Assembly: GCA_039566865.1 (NCBI GenBank) | Contig: CM076960.1 | Coordinates: forward strand, 8,964,001 to 9,028,000 | From: Aurelia coerulea | Lineage: Eukaryota; Cnidaria; Scyphozoa; Semaeostomeae; Ulmaridae | DNA length: 64,000 nt | Direction of reading: 5' to 3' | Part shown: piece by piece, positions 11,690 through 23,051 of the stretch | How positions within the stretch are numbered: position 1 is the first letter of the stretch | Layout: the number at the start of each line of letters is the position of its first letter | Translations under genes and position numbers: made by a program | The notes under the pieces: model-generated | Database searches by the model: none | The model's input: only the letters and a program-made list of their open reading frames with translations | Told to the model about the DNA's origin: nothing

Positions 11690-11870
11690 AGGTGTTGTGG
11701 CGCAGTGGTGTTATCCTCTGACTTTGCGGACAGAACAGTCAGGGGGAGTGGGTTCGATACCCGGTAGGATCCAATCACTTGAGAGCGTCATGACAAGGGG
11801 TCGCGGATTCAATTAGGTCTGCTCTATTTCTGCAATCCCAGCGCTTGGCGCTGTAAAACGCAACTCCACC
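11690..11870 (+). mobile_element. tRNA-derived SINE-like head
   Basis: 11698-11708 reads TGGCGCAGTGG, a good RNA polymerase III box A. 11751-11761 reads GGTTCGATACC, a box B with one mismatch to the consensus, at tRNA-like spacing. The sequence between them does not fold as an obviously intact tRNA and carries a long G-rich variable part. Downstream there is non-tRNA sequence, so a tRNA-derived SINE or tRNA pseudogene is more likely than a functional tRNA. The 3' limit is a guess. Confidence 0.6.
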
Positions 11871-13450
11871 TTCTTAGGCTATCCTTTGTCAACTTTGTGT
11901 GCAACTTCGATTTTCATGGGATATTTTTAGATTTTATGCTATCTGCAAATGCAAGCTCTTACCTTTGCAGAAACCCTTTATTAAGGAGGTTTTTCAAATC
12001 ATTAGTCAGCCATAACAATTACATAAAAAAAGAATAGACCATTTCCATGACTGTGTCATCCCCAGTGCAGCGTGCAATGCATGTTGGTACTTGTAGTTAA
12101 ACACCTGGCCCGAGTTAGTGTGTTTTTGTATAGGAAGTGTATGAGAAGTTGTGTATTGCGTTGGAATTATCGAAGGAAATTTCAAAAATTAACTACCTTT
12201 ACCGAGGAACGTATCCCTAGATATTCCAGAAACTCAAGTCACGGATTCAGTATGATTAAATTGCAGACAAAGGGAGTTTTAGCCGAAGAGTCGACGAAGT
12301 TGCAGTGTGGCCTAATGTAAACATTGCGAGCGCAGAAGAGGGGAAAAGGAGGTGATCGTATTCGGATGATTTACGTGCCGTTTACAGAATCCATTCCACT
12401 AAAAACAGGAGTTCAGAACCTTAATTCTACATGTAATTCTATTCTAGTTGGAAAGAATACTGAAAAACAAAGACTGACGCAAAACGTGGATGCACTGGAC
12501 AGCGCGAAAAAATTTGGAGATCACGGATTTGGAAAAACACACTACGAGCGTATAAGTACTGCTAGAATTGAATAATAGCATTTTGACTATCATGAACCTT
12601 TACAAAATTGAAAATTAGAGTAAATTTTCGGATTGTCCTCCTTGCGATGAGCAATATACTCAATTTCAGGTTCTTAGTGTAACCATAGCCGAAATGCAGC
12701 GATTTGACTTCAGTAATTTTTATTGCATTCAGTACACGCAGAAGGAAGTTTTCCCTTCGTGCGATTGCAGTCGGAAGCCAAAAGATTAAAAAATGTCCGC
12801 AACTGCACGAAAAGGAATTAACGAGCATACATCAGAGTTCGACAGCGATAGAAAATTCTGTTGGGACTGTAGTGACTGGGAGCAAAAAATAAATTTTACC
12901 AATATTTCTTTACCCTAAAAAGTAGCACCTCAAGCCAGCAACAATCCCACAACGGATCCAGATTTGGCTTACGCGGAAATATGCTTCTACAAAAACATAA
13001 TCATAAGTGAGCCAAAAGCTTCGACAAAATTAAAAATTTAAGTGTGAGTGTTAAAAAATAAATGGCAAATAAACAAAAACACAATTAGGGCTTAGGATAC
13101 AACACTCGGGATCAACTCAAAGCTTTGGCAGATTCTGCTGAAAGAAGAAATAGAAAAACATAATCGTAAACATTATATGCAATACTGTGTTCATCTAAGC
13201 CAACTAGCACCGAAACAAGACAGTTCTGTGAAGATGTAATATGTTAGACAGGGAATTTCCCATAACTATCTAGCAACTTGCCTAACCTTTGATTTTATGC
13301 TTGATTATTATTAAATCAACCATGGGGATTAAAATTAGACTTAGGCCAATTTTCAGTTTTGACCGGAAGTGCCATATTTGATGACGTCAATAACTGTCAT
13401 TTTTAGAACTAATGTCGCTAAAAACTCTTTTTATGTGAGTCAAACGTGTT
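11871..13450. other. No gene recognised
   Basis: Short ORFs (for example plus 12072-12320 and 12324-12575, minus 12562-12828) show no known domain and no splice context I could support. Intronic if the NUP210 model is right. Confidence 0.4.
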
Positions 13451-13967
13451 TGAAAATACCATAGATGGACAGCATTTGACGAGACCTTTCGATTGGTGTA
13501 TACATTTTTTATTTTGACGAAATTTGAAAAATTTTCATGACGTCATCTATTCAATAACATCATAATTGAGGTTTTTAAGAATCATTTAATTTCAATTATT
13601 TTCTTTGATTTTAGCTAAATCAACCATGCAGATTCCGAATTTGCAGTGGTTGAAAAGATTTTATGTACAGAAATAGCGTTTCAGACCTTGACATGATCCC
13701 CATGCCCAATACAATCGGAAAATGACAATCGGAAAACGTTATTTCTAGGCATGGAAATTGTCAATCGTTTGCAGAATCAGAATCTACATGGTCGGTTTAG
13801 CTAAAATAAAGGAACAGATTCGAGATGAAATGATTCTAAAAAAGCTCAGTTATGACGTCACTGAATTGATGACGTCATGAAAATTTGTCAAATTTCGTCA
13901 AAATCAAGACATTTATATACCAATCAAAAGGTCTCGTCAAATGCTGTCTAACCATGGTATTTTAAAA
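13451..13967. mobile_element. Foldback element with TGACGTCA motifs
   Basis: Arms 13451-13642 and 13772-13967 are inverted copies, both running from AATACCATGGATGG-type ends inward through GACGAGACCTTT and the complement of AGGTCTCGTC. A central ~130 bases is single copy. CRE-like TGACGTCA palindromes occur in both arms (near 13540, 13852 and 13870), with one more just outside at 13381. The outermost limits are uncertain because similarity fades, and no clear target duplication was identified. Confidence 0.65.
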
Positions 13968-14141
13968 TAGGATGATATCGACCTGCGCAATAATTGTCTA
14001 AATTTTCAAGGAATAAAACAGGAAAGAGTCAAGGGATGAATGAATATAAAAACAAAGGGAAAACAAAGGGAGGAATGAATGAAAAAAGGATGGAAAGAGC
14101 GAATAATAAAGAAATGCATCATTATTTGATCAACAAATTAC

Positions 14142-14250
14142 ATTTTTGTCTGCATCCTGACAACCTTCTAACGTCATTTGATGTCCATCGATAACAGGCA
14201 GAACAATATCAGGTTTTAGTGTCAAGGATCCTGGGGGTGTGCAAAGGAAT
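14142..14250 (-). CDS. NUP210: NUP210-like (gp210) exon
   Basis: Minus-strand exon of 109 bases between a TTTCCACAG acceptor and a GTAATT donor. Its first base completes an Arg codon begun in the 29400-29473 exon, then 36 codons follow and it ends in phase 0. It reads FLCTPPGSLTLKPDIVLP...DADKN, matching the vertebrate pattern F-V-C-A-P-P-S-R-L-T-L that precedes the FDN-x-SSL block. The exact agreement of phases with both neighbouring exons is the strongest evidence. The intron to the next exon is about 2.6 kb and contains the SINE head and the CRE-rich foldback. Confidence 0.75.
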
Positions 14251-14836
14251 CTGTGGAAAGAAATTATCGAAGTATTAAATGACATAATTAATATTCCCTG
14301 TAGAAAGCTTTAAGGTATCTTGGAAACACCAGCCAGCTAACAAAGCTTCACTGGGAACGAAAAATCACTTCATAATTAGTTTGCAATATATTCTTCTGCA
14401 CCAGATGAGCAAGGAAGCACGGGATAAAGGTAGTGAACAATCTGAAAATATTAACACTGGGATAGGAATTGGCAACTTGCACGATACAAATAATGTTTGT
14501 GTGTTGCGTCAACGTTGCATCATTCGTCTGATAATTGTTCGAAAAAACCATTGAGAACATGAGGTCTACTAATATACTCACATGTCTCTCGAAGCAAATC
14601 AACGTTATTTGATAAAAATTGAAACAATCAATATAACTGCAACACTGAGCCAGTTAATAAACATTCAAATTCTGAGGAAACAGCGAGCATTCTCAAAGAA
14701 GAAAATCCAGCAACTGGCACATCAAAAATTCACAAAGTAGAGTTGCCCGCTCTGATGAATTCTCTAAATACCACGCAAGGGATCAAAGCTCTCGTGTTCC
14801 AAAGTAATTTTCAGTCTTTTCCTATAAAGTGAATTA

Positions 14837-16230
14837 GGCCTGGTTCAAACGTCGTGCTACTCATGTGCCGAAATTAAATACAAAAAGTGCACTAATCCAT
14901 TTTCAACATGGCCGCCAGAAACAACATGTCATATTTTATTTTGAAACGCTTAACTGGAGAACTTAGACAAAAAGGCCAACTTTTGGAAGCAAAGTTACGA
15001 ATTTCGATAATGTTTCAAAGAAGGAGAATACAAGAAGCTCTACTCCTGGCATCACTGTTAACATCGTTAACAAGGGCTATAGAAGCCCAGCCTAGAAGAA
15101 GATCATGCCGACGACTACCACATAACACTGGATGGTGGGAAAACGTGCTTCAAAATATTTGCAATGCTCGTAAGAAGACGAGAAAAATCACAAAAATACT
15201 TCGATCTTTTGGCTTTTAACTAGAATTTGAATCATTCAAATCCATGAAGTACTTATGGTGCTACGAATTTTCGAAAGTGGGAACTTTTTTCTGGCTCACC
15301 CGGTATCGTGTCCCTAATAGTTTCCGATGTGAAGCAATGTTGAATGCATGTGGGACGACTTTCTCTCAACACATTGATAGCAGAAACAAGCAAAGATTCT
15401 GAAGAGAAGATGCTATACTGAGGAACTTTGGCAGTTTCCTTCTAGTTAGGCTTCAGAGGATGGCTTCCATATTCCTTTTAAATGCCCCCTGGTGGAAAGA
15501 AGTCATGTAATGAGTACCACAACTTCAACATTCTTTATTCAGTTGTGCTCATGGCAATGGTTGATGCTAAATACAGATTTGTAAGGGTTGTTGCGGCTCC
15601 CCAGGTAGCTCTCACGATTATGTATTTTGCAATCAACAAACCTATGGCAACAAATAAAAGATGACTTGTTTCTCCCAGCTTTCATCAACCAGCTACATAG
15701 AGCAAGTATTACTCCACTAATAATTGGTGACTCTGCATTCATTTTTTGAGGAATGGCCCATGAAGCCTTAAACAAATGCAGTACTTGCACCTCCTGAACG
15801 GCAGTTCAATTATAGGCTAAACTCTGCTCGCATGGTTATGGAAGGAGCCTATGGACAGCTCAAGAGAAGATGGCGTATTTTAATGCGCAAATCTGAAAGT
15901 GATCAGCAAGAGGGCAAGGTGCTCACACTTCCTTGCATCGTTCTGCAAAACATTTGCCTTGAGATGGGTGATACAATACCAAGTAAGCTTGATTTAAGCA
16001 TTGATTCTACTACAAATCAGACAAAAGATCGCCAAAGGATTAGGGACATTTTGCACATTGGCTTTTCAAGAAAAACATTTGAAACTGGAGGTCGCGAAGC
16101 TAAAAAAATAAGAAAAACAATCATCAACAAATTTTGGCAAGAGAAAGAAAGCAGAATTCTCAACTTCTTTGAGAATTTTGGACTCAAAGTTTCTTGGTTT
16201 TTCATTTTCTTTAAAGGCCGTGGATAACTC
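14837..16230 (+). pseudogene. PIF/Harbinger-type DDE transposase, broken
   Basis: 14908-15160 reads an N-terminal region ending NTGWWENVLQNICNAR, typical of the start of Harbinger transposases. After a mariner-like insert the reading resumes at about 15305 (NSFRCEAML). 15520-15660 gives YSVVLMAMVDAKYRF (first catalytic Asp) and, after a frame change, GSPGSSHD (second Asp). 15800-16060 gives FNYRLNSARMVMEGAYGQLK with a Glu at the expected place, then the ...VLQNICLEMGD ending. Frame changes and an insertion show it is dead. 14834-14836 TTA followed by GGCCTGGTTC could be a TSD and left terminal repeat. A convergent minus-strand ORF at 16283-16480 might be a relic of the second (Myb-like) Harbinger gene, but this is only a guess. 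Confidence 0.75.
15160..15304. mobile_element. 5'-truncated mariner-like fragment inside the Harbinger gene
   Basis: The fragment ends in GGGAACTTTTTTCTGGCTCA plus CCCGG at a TA dinucleotide. It matches the right part of the nested element at 49653-51296 (shared GAATC-TTCAAATCCATGAAGTA). It interrupts the Harbinger reading frame between NICNAR and NSFRCEAM. It lacks the 389-base insert present in the other copy and so represents its empty site. Confidence 0.7.
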
Positions 16231-17349
16231 TGTTTACAAACTCAGGATTCAGCACAGTAGGTAAGCAGACTTTTCCATAAATTTAACGTTTGTTCTTTGT
16301 TTTATGGAAATCTCGTTCAAAGTTTTGGATCCATCGATATTGTTTTGTCCTATGTTGCCACCTTTCAACAATTGTTGATGAAATAATCTTGTGTTTTTCT
16401 CGTCTTGAACTTCGGCTCGCAGGTTCAAGAAAATGACCTTTTATTGGCCTAAATTTAGCCAACAATTTTTCAAACTCCAATATTTTCTAAACTAAGACAG
16501 AAATTCTCACTTTGGAGATATAACGCAATGGCTAGCATTTAGTTTCTGAAAATGTTGACTGTTTTGCTGTAGCCTTTGCCGGTTTTCCACAATTTTCAAA
16601 GGCAATGGTTACTCGAGAGCCATGACCATTTAATCTTCGTTAACTGTACGTGCTTCTTTTTACAAACTTGTCTGTTTTTTTAGTCAGAAAACAAACGTTA
16701 ACCCTGGTTATCACTTTCGAAGTTAATCTGACGTTTTCGGAAATTAAATTATTTTGGAGTACTTGTTAAACGTTTTGGCCACCAGGGCAAGGAGAATAAT
16801 AAAAAACTTGGACTTCGCGTTTAGAGAACTTTTCCTCGGGCTTGGCCTAAATGTAAACAACCATAAAGTTGGATTGTTGATTATTTTCTTCGGAACTAAT
16901 GGGGAAGCTCTTGCCTAGAAATATGAGATTTGCCTACTAAAACAATGTTATTAAGGCTACCTTGTACAAAAAAATCATCAGCTTTGATTATTTTGTCTAT
17001 AAATACAAAAGCTTACTGCACTTATTTGCCCTTAAATCTGTTACATTTTTCATGAGCAGGGTATCACTGCTCTGATCTAAGTTTGTAAAGACATCTCCAA
17101 TTTTGGATTGCTGCTCTTTTTTGCATATGCAATTCTCTATGAGACAGAGTGAAATTTGCTATCCAGTTTCAGTTTCCTATGATTATCCATCAATCCTAAA
17201 TAAAATCAATACAATTATTTACACTATAATAAAAACATATACATATCTTAACCAACAAATTACAAGTACTTAACATTACTACACTAAATTAATAAAAGAG
17301 ATGCACATTAAAAAATTGTATTTACGACTGATAGACTAAGGAGGAGACA
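16231..17349. other. No gene recognised
   Basis: AT-rich sequence. The expected right terminal repeat of the Harbinger element was looked for and not found here. Confidence 0.4.
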
Positions 17350-17428
17350 AACATACATACATACATACATACATACATACATACATACATACATACATAC
17401 ATACATACATACATACATACATACATAC
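17350..17428. repeat. (CATA)n tetranucleotide microsatellite
   Basis: About 20 perfect ACAT units, the second such tract in the window. Confidence 0.97.
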
Positions 17429-17496
17429 AAAAAATGGATACTATAAGTGCGGATGAAGAACGAACGAGAAATAGACAAAAATTTGATGTTTTTTAG

Positions 17497-17537
17497 CACA
17501 CTAAGGCCTTTCAAGTCATTTCTATCATCAGAGTGTG
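17497..17537 (-). ncRNA. Hammerhead-ribozyme-like motif downstream of a Penelope-like end
   Basis: Read on the minus strand, the motif has stem I strand CACACT, core CTGATGA, a weak stem II region of 12 bases, core GAAA, self-complementary GGCC as a possible stem III, then TT as the cleavage-site position, then AGTGTG, which pairs perfectly with CACACT. This is the layout of a minimal type I hammerhead with a tiny stem III, as reported for Penelope-like elements. Stem II has only about two good pairs, so activity is doubtful. It lies about 95 bases downstream of the Penelope-like stop codon. Confidence 0.5.
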
Positions 17538-17629
17538 ACTGACAAACTGAATTGAAATTCTTATAATAATACTGAGAATAATATGTTTACGTAATAACAG
17601 ACGAGTGAGAATAGTGTTAAGTTAATGTG

Positions 17630-17960
17630 TCAATTGAGGATTGCGTGTCCTGCTTTGAATAGTTTTTCTTCATAGGTGGTCAGTAATTTCGAGGAACTTA
17701 ATGACATGAACGCAAAGACTTTGAAAAACGGTTCTTTCAAGTTATTATGTTTATTTCCACATTAAAAAACATGTCTTGGAAAGATGCACGACGAGACTCC
17801 AGACCGTAACTCTGAAATGTGGTTGTTCATGCGGAGGCGAAAGTTTGTCGTTTGACCAATGTAACTGACTTTTTTATGACACAAATTGCATAATAAAAAG
17901 TAAACAACGTTTTTGCTCTTGCACGATATATCGCATTTTATGTTCCAAATAACGTTTTTT
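17630..17960 (-). pseudogene. Penelope-like element, GIY-YIG endonuclease end
   Basis: The minus-strand reading gives a Cys-containing lead-in (YAICVIKKVSYIGQTTNFRL) and an R-x-x-x-H block. This matches the GIY-YIG nuclease core as used by Penelope-like retroelements (V-S-Y-I-G-Q-T-T ... R-M-N-N-H). After an in-frame TAA the same frame continues with EPFFKVFAFMSLSSSKLL and ends at the TGA at 17630. The RT domain and 5' part are absent, so only the 3' end of the element remains. It is followed by the hammerhead-like motif. Confidence 0.65.
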
Positions 17961-18540
17961 GCTGTAGTCTTTTAAATTCTAAGTCGTTTCGTTGATATTA
18001 GCGCTTTGAAATTGATTATTTCGTCAAAAAAGTGTCCGGGAGGTCTGGGGCGGGTTTTGAATTGTGACGTAAAGTGTTTGGGGCCTAAGCAAGCAGCCAG
18101 TCGCCAAGTGAGGAACAACAGCTAGATTTCGGTTCTTTTGTTTCGGGTCTTTCCTTGCCTTCAGTTTTCCTTCCTTTGGCTGCTGTGAGCTTTAGCAACT
18201 ATAATAGGAAATTCAATTTTTGATAAATTTTATTCATTTCAGACCGCTTTTACAAAGTTAGTAAGATATCAAATTCCCCTACAGGAGGGCTACAGGAGGG
18301 CCGAAGTCATTGGTTTGCAGTACCTGCCCACCAAAAAAGAATCAAAGAGATTGGTTTTAAATTTTAAAAACGTTTGGTCGAAAGGACCGTAGCATTGATG
18401 AAATATTTAGGAACAGGGCAGTTGCAGTCAACATGCCCATTATTGTACTTTTCACTTTTCAAAGGAGTATTATTTCCAACAGCGAGACATTGGATCTTTC
18501 TTTGAGAATGACGTAAGTAAAAACAATAAGATACAATAGT

Positions 18541-18691
18541 CTAATAACCATTCTTTTGTCTCGACTGCCTGGTTGCTTGCTCATCACACTGTGTTGTATC
18601 GTAAACACGTCGAAGGAACTTTTTCATATCTTCGGTATTAAATTCAGGCACGGAAGAATGCGTTCTTTGGAAGTCAGTTGCAACAAAATAC
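18541..18691 (-). CDS. Unrecognised exon-like ORF with stop codon
   Basis: After a pyrimidine-rich TTTATTTAG acceptor-like site the minus strand reads EYFVATDFQRTHSSVPEFNT... for about 49 codons to a TAG at 18541. The composition looks protein-like (mixed charged and aromatic residues), but I recognise no family. It lies inside what would be a NUP210 intron on the same strand, so it could be a nested gene or pseudogene terminal exon, or chance. Confidence 0.2.
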
Positions 18692-18815
18692 TCTAAATAA
18701 AGGAAAGGACCAGTTGAGTATGTTGAAGCATTGAAATCCACGCGGTGTCGTTTTATGAAATGAATTCACTATCTTCGCACTTCTGCATTTTTTGGTAACT
18801 GATGGTGGGTAATTT

Positions 18816-19373
18816 TTTTTTTTTTATATAATCAGTTAAAACCTTTACATACAGAAGGTACCTAAGACATTACATATGAGGTACTGTACAACACTACGAG
18901 GACGATGCAAGGGAAAGCAAAAGACCATGACAACTCCCTGGCCATCCCATAAAAAAAACATCATACAACTAAATACTATAAAATATACATTTACAAAGAG
19001 CTACTATTAAACTACCAAATACGGATACATACTAGGATCTGTTTCACATTGGAGGTCATGGCTAGCACAGGCGATAATGCTGAACAGCAGAAACCCCGAT
19101 CGAGAAAACCCCACCGACAACAACTGCCGTCGCTGCTGTTTCCCCTCCAGGGTCTCCACCGCTCAAAAACATTGCGCATGTGCTGTCGGTTCGAGGTTCA
19201 TAGTTCGCAATATTGTGGATTTGAAAATTTGGGTTTTTGTGGATGAGTTGTCATTCACACTAATAAACGCCTCACATCCAATGTGAATCAGACTTACAAG
19301 CATTAAGAAAAAGAAAAAACTAAGGAGAATAGGACTTAGTATATATGCGGTGTGTACCAGGTCTGAAATTATC
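18816..19373 (-). mobile_element. Probable 3' UTR and poly(A) of retroelement C1
   Basis: A T-run at 18816-18828 followed by ATATAATCAG is the complement of a retroposon tail (CTGATTATAT then A-run). The first ~290 bases (to about 19108) match 47809-48102 almost base for base in the same orientation. It lies directly 3' of the family C coding tail on the minus strand, so I read it as that element's 3' UTR. A short linking stretch with no match leaves some doubt. Confidence 0.6.
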
Positions 19374-20030
19374 TTAATTGAACCGACCAGTTCTATGGAT
19401 GAAATTTAAAGTCAGTTTGAGTACACTTTGGTTGACATCATTTGAAAGGTCTTTATCGCCATACAATAAAAGTTGCGCCAGAACGTCGTTTGAAAGGCCG
19501 TTGATTTGAGCAAATGGTCGTAATAAATTTGAAACTCCAGCGAGAAGATCTCGTCGTAAAGTGTCAAATGCAGGGCAAAGCAACAAAAAGTGTTCCGTAT
19601 CCTCAATGCCGCCGTTCGTTGGACACAATGGGTTAACGGTATTCCTAAAATTATGCTTGAATTTGTGAAGATTTAATCTACTGAGACCGACTCTTATTTG
19701 GGAAAGATACGATAAACCTATTGGGTCATAAATCCCAAAGACAGATTTTGCAAGAGGACGAATTAATGAAAGAAGCTTTTTCTTAAAAACAGCAACAGAC
19801 GGTGAAAGCCTGACTTCAGGATCGAGTTTATTCAATTCAGATGTGCAGTTGGGATAAAAGCTGGATTGAAATTTTTCTGTCCTTGCCCTTGGTCGCCTAA
19901 TAACATCCTGGTTGCGAAGAGAGTAGTTTGACTGATGAAGTTGTGGGATTGGCTCCTTTGTATAAAGGGGAGTGAGATTATTCATAATCTTATAGAAAAG
20001 AGTAAGGCGCCTACTCCACCTTCGGGAACA
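19374..20030 (-). pseudogene. Retroelement C1, C-terminal coding part (3' of the D1 insertion)
   Basis: The minus-strand frame runs from RRWSRRLTLFYKIMNNL to the stop at 19374. It ends with the zinc-knuckle-like block NPLCPTNGGIEDTEHFLLLC and a tail resembling LLLYGDKDLS. The same blocks occur in element B and in the family C pieces at 28980-29270, 38700-38865 and 42115-42495. The upstream coding sequence is separated by element D1 and resumes at 21797. The piece itself has no stop. Confidence 0.75.
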
Positions 20031-21796
20031 GTTCAGTTCAGTTCAGTTCAGTTTTCATTGACAAATATACCTATATACACTTCAACAATAATACATTACC
20101 TAACTTAAAATAAATAATACAATAATACATGCTACAGGAAAACAAGATACTTTTACATATACACTAATAAATTAATTTAATTACAAGAACATTACAAAAC
20201 ATTATGTATTTAAATATATTTGTCTAAGGAGGAGCCCTCTAATAGATAGACTAATCGAGAGAGAGCCCCCCCCCCCCCCCCCATCCAAAACTAAAAAGAA
20301 AAACAAAATTTTTTGTTAAAAACGAAAAAGAAACCAGAGAGCCTCTAAAGAACAATTTACTTCTGGTTAAGTGAGGAAATAGAGACCATAATTTTTAGGA
20401 GTTCAATAAGGAATCAAAGATCATAACCATTCTTCAGTTTTGTTTTGAAAATATTGAAAGAAGTTGACATTTTAATGAAAGTTGGAATGTCATTCCAGAG
20501 TTTAACACCAAGATACTTTATTGACCTTAGACCATACAAAACTGTATTCCTTGAAGGATGGAAAATGTCACCTCTAGCTGTCTGACGTGTTCCATGGCTG
20601 TGAAAAGACTGATTATATGTTCGTAGGTTATCGCTATTGATAGGCTGATGGACGCTACAACTACGACTCATGGACTTACGCTTCCAGAAACGGACATGGC
20701 CTAAATTTTTTCTGAAAGAAAAATGACCTGCCATTTTTTCCCCAAAAACACCGACCCTAAAATGCCGCAAAAAGTGGTTATCCTGGAGTGCTACACTGCA
20801 AAACAAACTATCAGTACTTAGATGAATGTTTCTTCAAGCTATTAAGGCAAAAAAGTTTTACCTATAAGTGCTATTTTGGTTATTTGGGGGCGCAAAAGAT
20901 CTCGTAAATTCGCTCGTTACTTTGAGATTTTGATCGTTGCAGCAGTTCAGTCGAACGCGTTGTTCGAACGCTTCTGTTTGCCTTTGGCGGGAAGTTTGAA
21001 TTGAAGAAGAATCAGCCAATCCCATCAAGTTATTTCAAGTCTTGCATCCTGATTGGTCCAGGAACAAATCTGTTCCTGGCGAGAATTTGTTTGCCGTTTT
21101 GAGAAGAGTTAGTCCATAAGGCCCTCAACTGGAGCGACAACGACAACATTAATTCACTTCAATTAGATGAGCGTAAGTTGAGGGTTCTTATGTAGTGAGG
21201 CTAGGCTGTGAACAGCGTTACTGAGCTGAAAAAAGTTGTGAAAATGAGAAGGTGAAAGATGATTGAGAGACTTGTAGACAAATTTTGAGAAAATCCTGAT
21301 GAATCATATTTTTCAGTTTGAGAATTCTCAGTGAAGCAAAAATTGGTGTTGAAGGAGATGTGTAGGAATGAAAGGATACAGACCTCAAAACCCTTTTCTG
21401 TACTAAGAAGAGAGGTTCAAGATAGGAATCATAGGAAAGACCCCAGGTTTTTGAGCCATAGCACAGAAATGAAGAGAAAATAGAATAATAAAGATTTTTC
21501 AAGATATCAAGGGGAAGAAGATGTCTGATCTTAAAGAAGATACCAGATGTTCTTGAGAGTTTCTTAGTTAGTTCAGAAATATGATATTTCCAGGATAGAT
21601 TTTCATCCACCAAAAGGCCTAGAAATTAAACATACTTAGATCTTCACACAGGCTTCTTACCTAATTTTATACTAATCTGTTCAGGAAATTTCTTTTTTGG
21701 TGATCGGAATATGACAAAATTTGTTTTATCAATGTTCAGCGCTAGTTTGTTTATTTCAAGCCAATGTATTACTTTCAAAAGCTCTCTATTAAGGAA
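20029..21796 (-). pseudogene. Retroelement D1, 5'-truncated CR1/L2-like copy inserted in C1
   Basis: Minus-strand RT thumb and C-terminal blocks are visible: EINKLALNIDKTNFVIF, then ENLSWKYHISELTKKLSRTS, SFLCYGSKTWGLSYDSYLEP, and SIKYLGVKLWNDIPTFIK at the C-terminus (20414-20806). Several frameshifts separate them. The endonuclease and catalytic RT blocks are absent. The 3' end is a (TGAAC)4 short repeat (20029-20052) rather than poly(A), as is usual for CR1/L2-like elements. The 5' junction at ~21797 falls directly in family C sequence. Confidence 0.75.
20230..20282 (-). other. Conserved 3' UTR hairpin of family D, copy 1
   Basis: On the minus strand a C/G-rich start reads into GGCTCTCTCTC, a spacer with GATTAGT, then AGAGGGCTCC. 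The arms can pair as a short stem. Nearly the same sequence lies at 23006-23051 and 39061-39105, each just 3' of family D coding sequence. The adjacent homopolymer (C17 on the plus strand) is expanded here. Confidence 0.6.
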
Positions 21797-22022
21797 CTTA
21801 GTGACTCCCAGCCAAGCTCTGCATACAGTTTTTCTCGCGATGTTCCCCTCCATGTTCCTGTTACAGCAAGGGCAGCAGAATACTGAACAGATTCTAATTT
21901 TTCCATTTAATTTGATAAAATGATATTGTGACTGAATTCACATACTTTAGCTGGAATATAATAGAAAACATCTCCATAGTCCAGGTGGGGTCGCACATAA
22001 GCTTATATAGTTCATTTAGGGT
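21797..22022 (-). pseudogene. Retroelement C1, part 5' of the D1 insertion
   Basis: The minus strand reads LYKLYVRPHLDYGDVFYYIP-type sequence, then QYSAALAVTGTWRGTSREKL and ELGWESLS. It then breaks exactly where D1 begins. The continuation (RRWSRRLTLF) is found on the far side of D1 at 20030. In element B and in the right-edge element the same two blocks are contiguous (GWESLYHRRW). The fragment is 5' truncated near 22022. Confidence 0.75.
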
Positions 22023-22997
22023 GGGTAATGCCAGGCATCGAACTTCGATTTTGACAGCTCATTTTGTTGGTAACCCGGCACAGCAGCACTTTCCTCCATA
22101 ATCATATTTTGTTAACATTTTTTGGCTTAGATTTTGGTAGAGGACGAGCTTTCTTGGGTAAGTTTGCAGCTTTATTATCCTTTATATCGAATCGAAGCAG
22201 ACCAAAATATACGGAGCTGTCTGATGGCCTATGGTCATGTCATGGTCTCGACTTCCTTCGGCTTCGCTAGGCAGTCTTTATCGATTAGAAGCACCCAAAC
22301 CAATCCATTTATATGGCCAAAACTTACTAAAATAGTCACAAACGTAATGTTTATTTTTTGTTTTGGAAACTTTGACCTATGTGTGGGATGTGTTGCGAAA
22401 TGTGCTTTCACTTTCATGTCATCGCGCGTAATATCCCTTCCAAACATGTCACTTTATAGAAACATTTTAGTGCGAAAAACCTCTAAAAAGTTCGTTGCAT
22501 ACATTGTCTGGAGTAACTGAAGATATCTGGAGCAACATTTATCAGTTTCAATTGGGTAGAAAGGTGGAAAACCAAGCAAAACTTTATCTTTTATGGCCAG
22601 TTTTCATGTTGCTTTGTGTATCGAGGTATCGTTTCCCGAATACTTTACGTCACAGAGATCTGGTACTCAACGGTCAGACCGCGCAGAACTGCCGCCACTT
22701 TTTGAAGCAGAGTGGGGGCTCTTTAACCCCATTTTCCAGCGAAATAAAAGCGTAAATCAAAAAATTAAAGTCACCATCGTGATCAGCGATGTTTAATGCA
22801 TCAGATAAGACAATACAAATTGTCGCGTCATATTAAATTTAAGGCAGCCTAGGCAGCTGATGTGGACCTGTTTTCTACTTTGTATATTAATTACTAAAAA
22901 AAAACTTTATGGAAAATAACCCTATTTAAAACATATCTATTCACCCTTGTTTCAAAATACTGATAGCAAGAGTCAGTTGTGTCAGGCATTGTGTCAG
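22023..22997. other. No gene recognised; dispersed repeat copy
   Basis: Short ORFs without recognised domains. 22648-22708 (CTGGTACTCAACGGTCAGAC) is the partner of 10836-10895. Confidence 0.4.
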
Positions 22998-23005
22998 TTG
23001 AGCCA

Positions 23006-23051
23006 GGAGCTCTCTAAATAGGTAAACTAATCGAGAGAGCCCCCTCCCCCC
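23006..23051 (-). other. Conserved 3' UTR hairpin of family D, copy 2
   Basis: The plus strand reads GGAGCTCTCTAAATAGGTAA, then ACTAATCGAGAGAGCCCCCT. This is the complement of the hairpin described at 20230-20282. The GCTCTCTC and GAGAGAGC arms are complementary. Confidence 0.6.

Noticed and set aside
11690..11765. Functional tRNA gene
   Set aside because: Box A and B are present, but the acceptor and anticodon arms are not convincing; SINE or pseudogene is more likely.
12072..12575. Two consecutive plus-strand ORFs of ~82 codons
   Set aside because: Composition is not distinctive, there is no motif, and they oppose the NUP210 strand.
773..17428. Short evenly repeated units as a possible CRISPR array
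   Set aside because: Simple tetranucleotide microsatellites without spacers; eukaryotic context.
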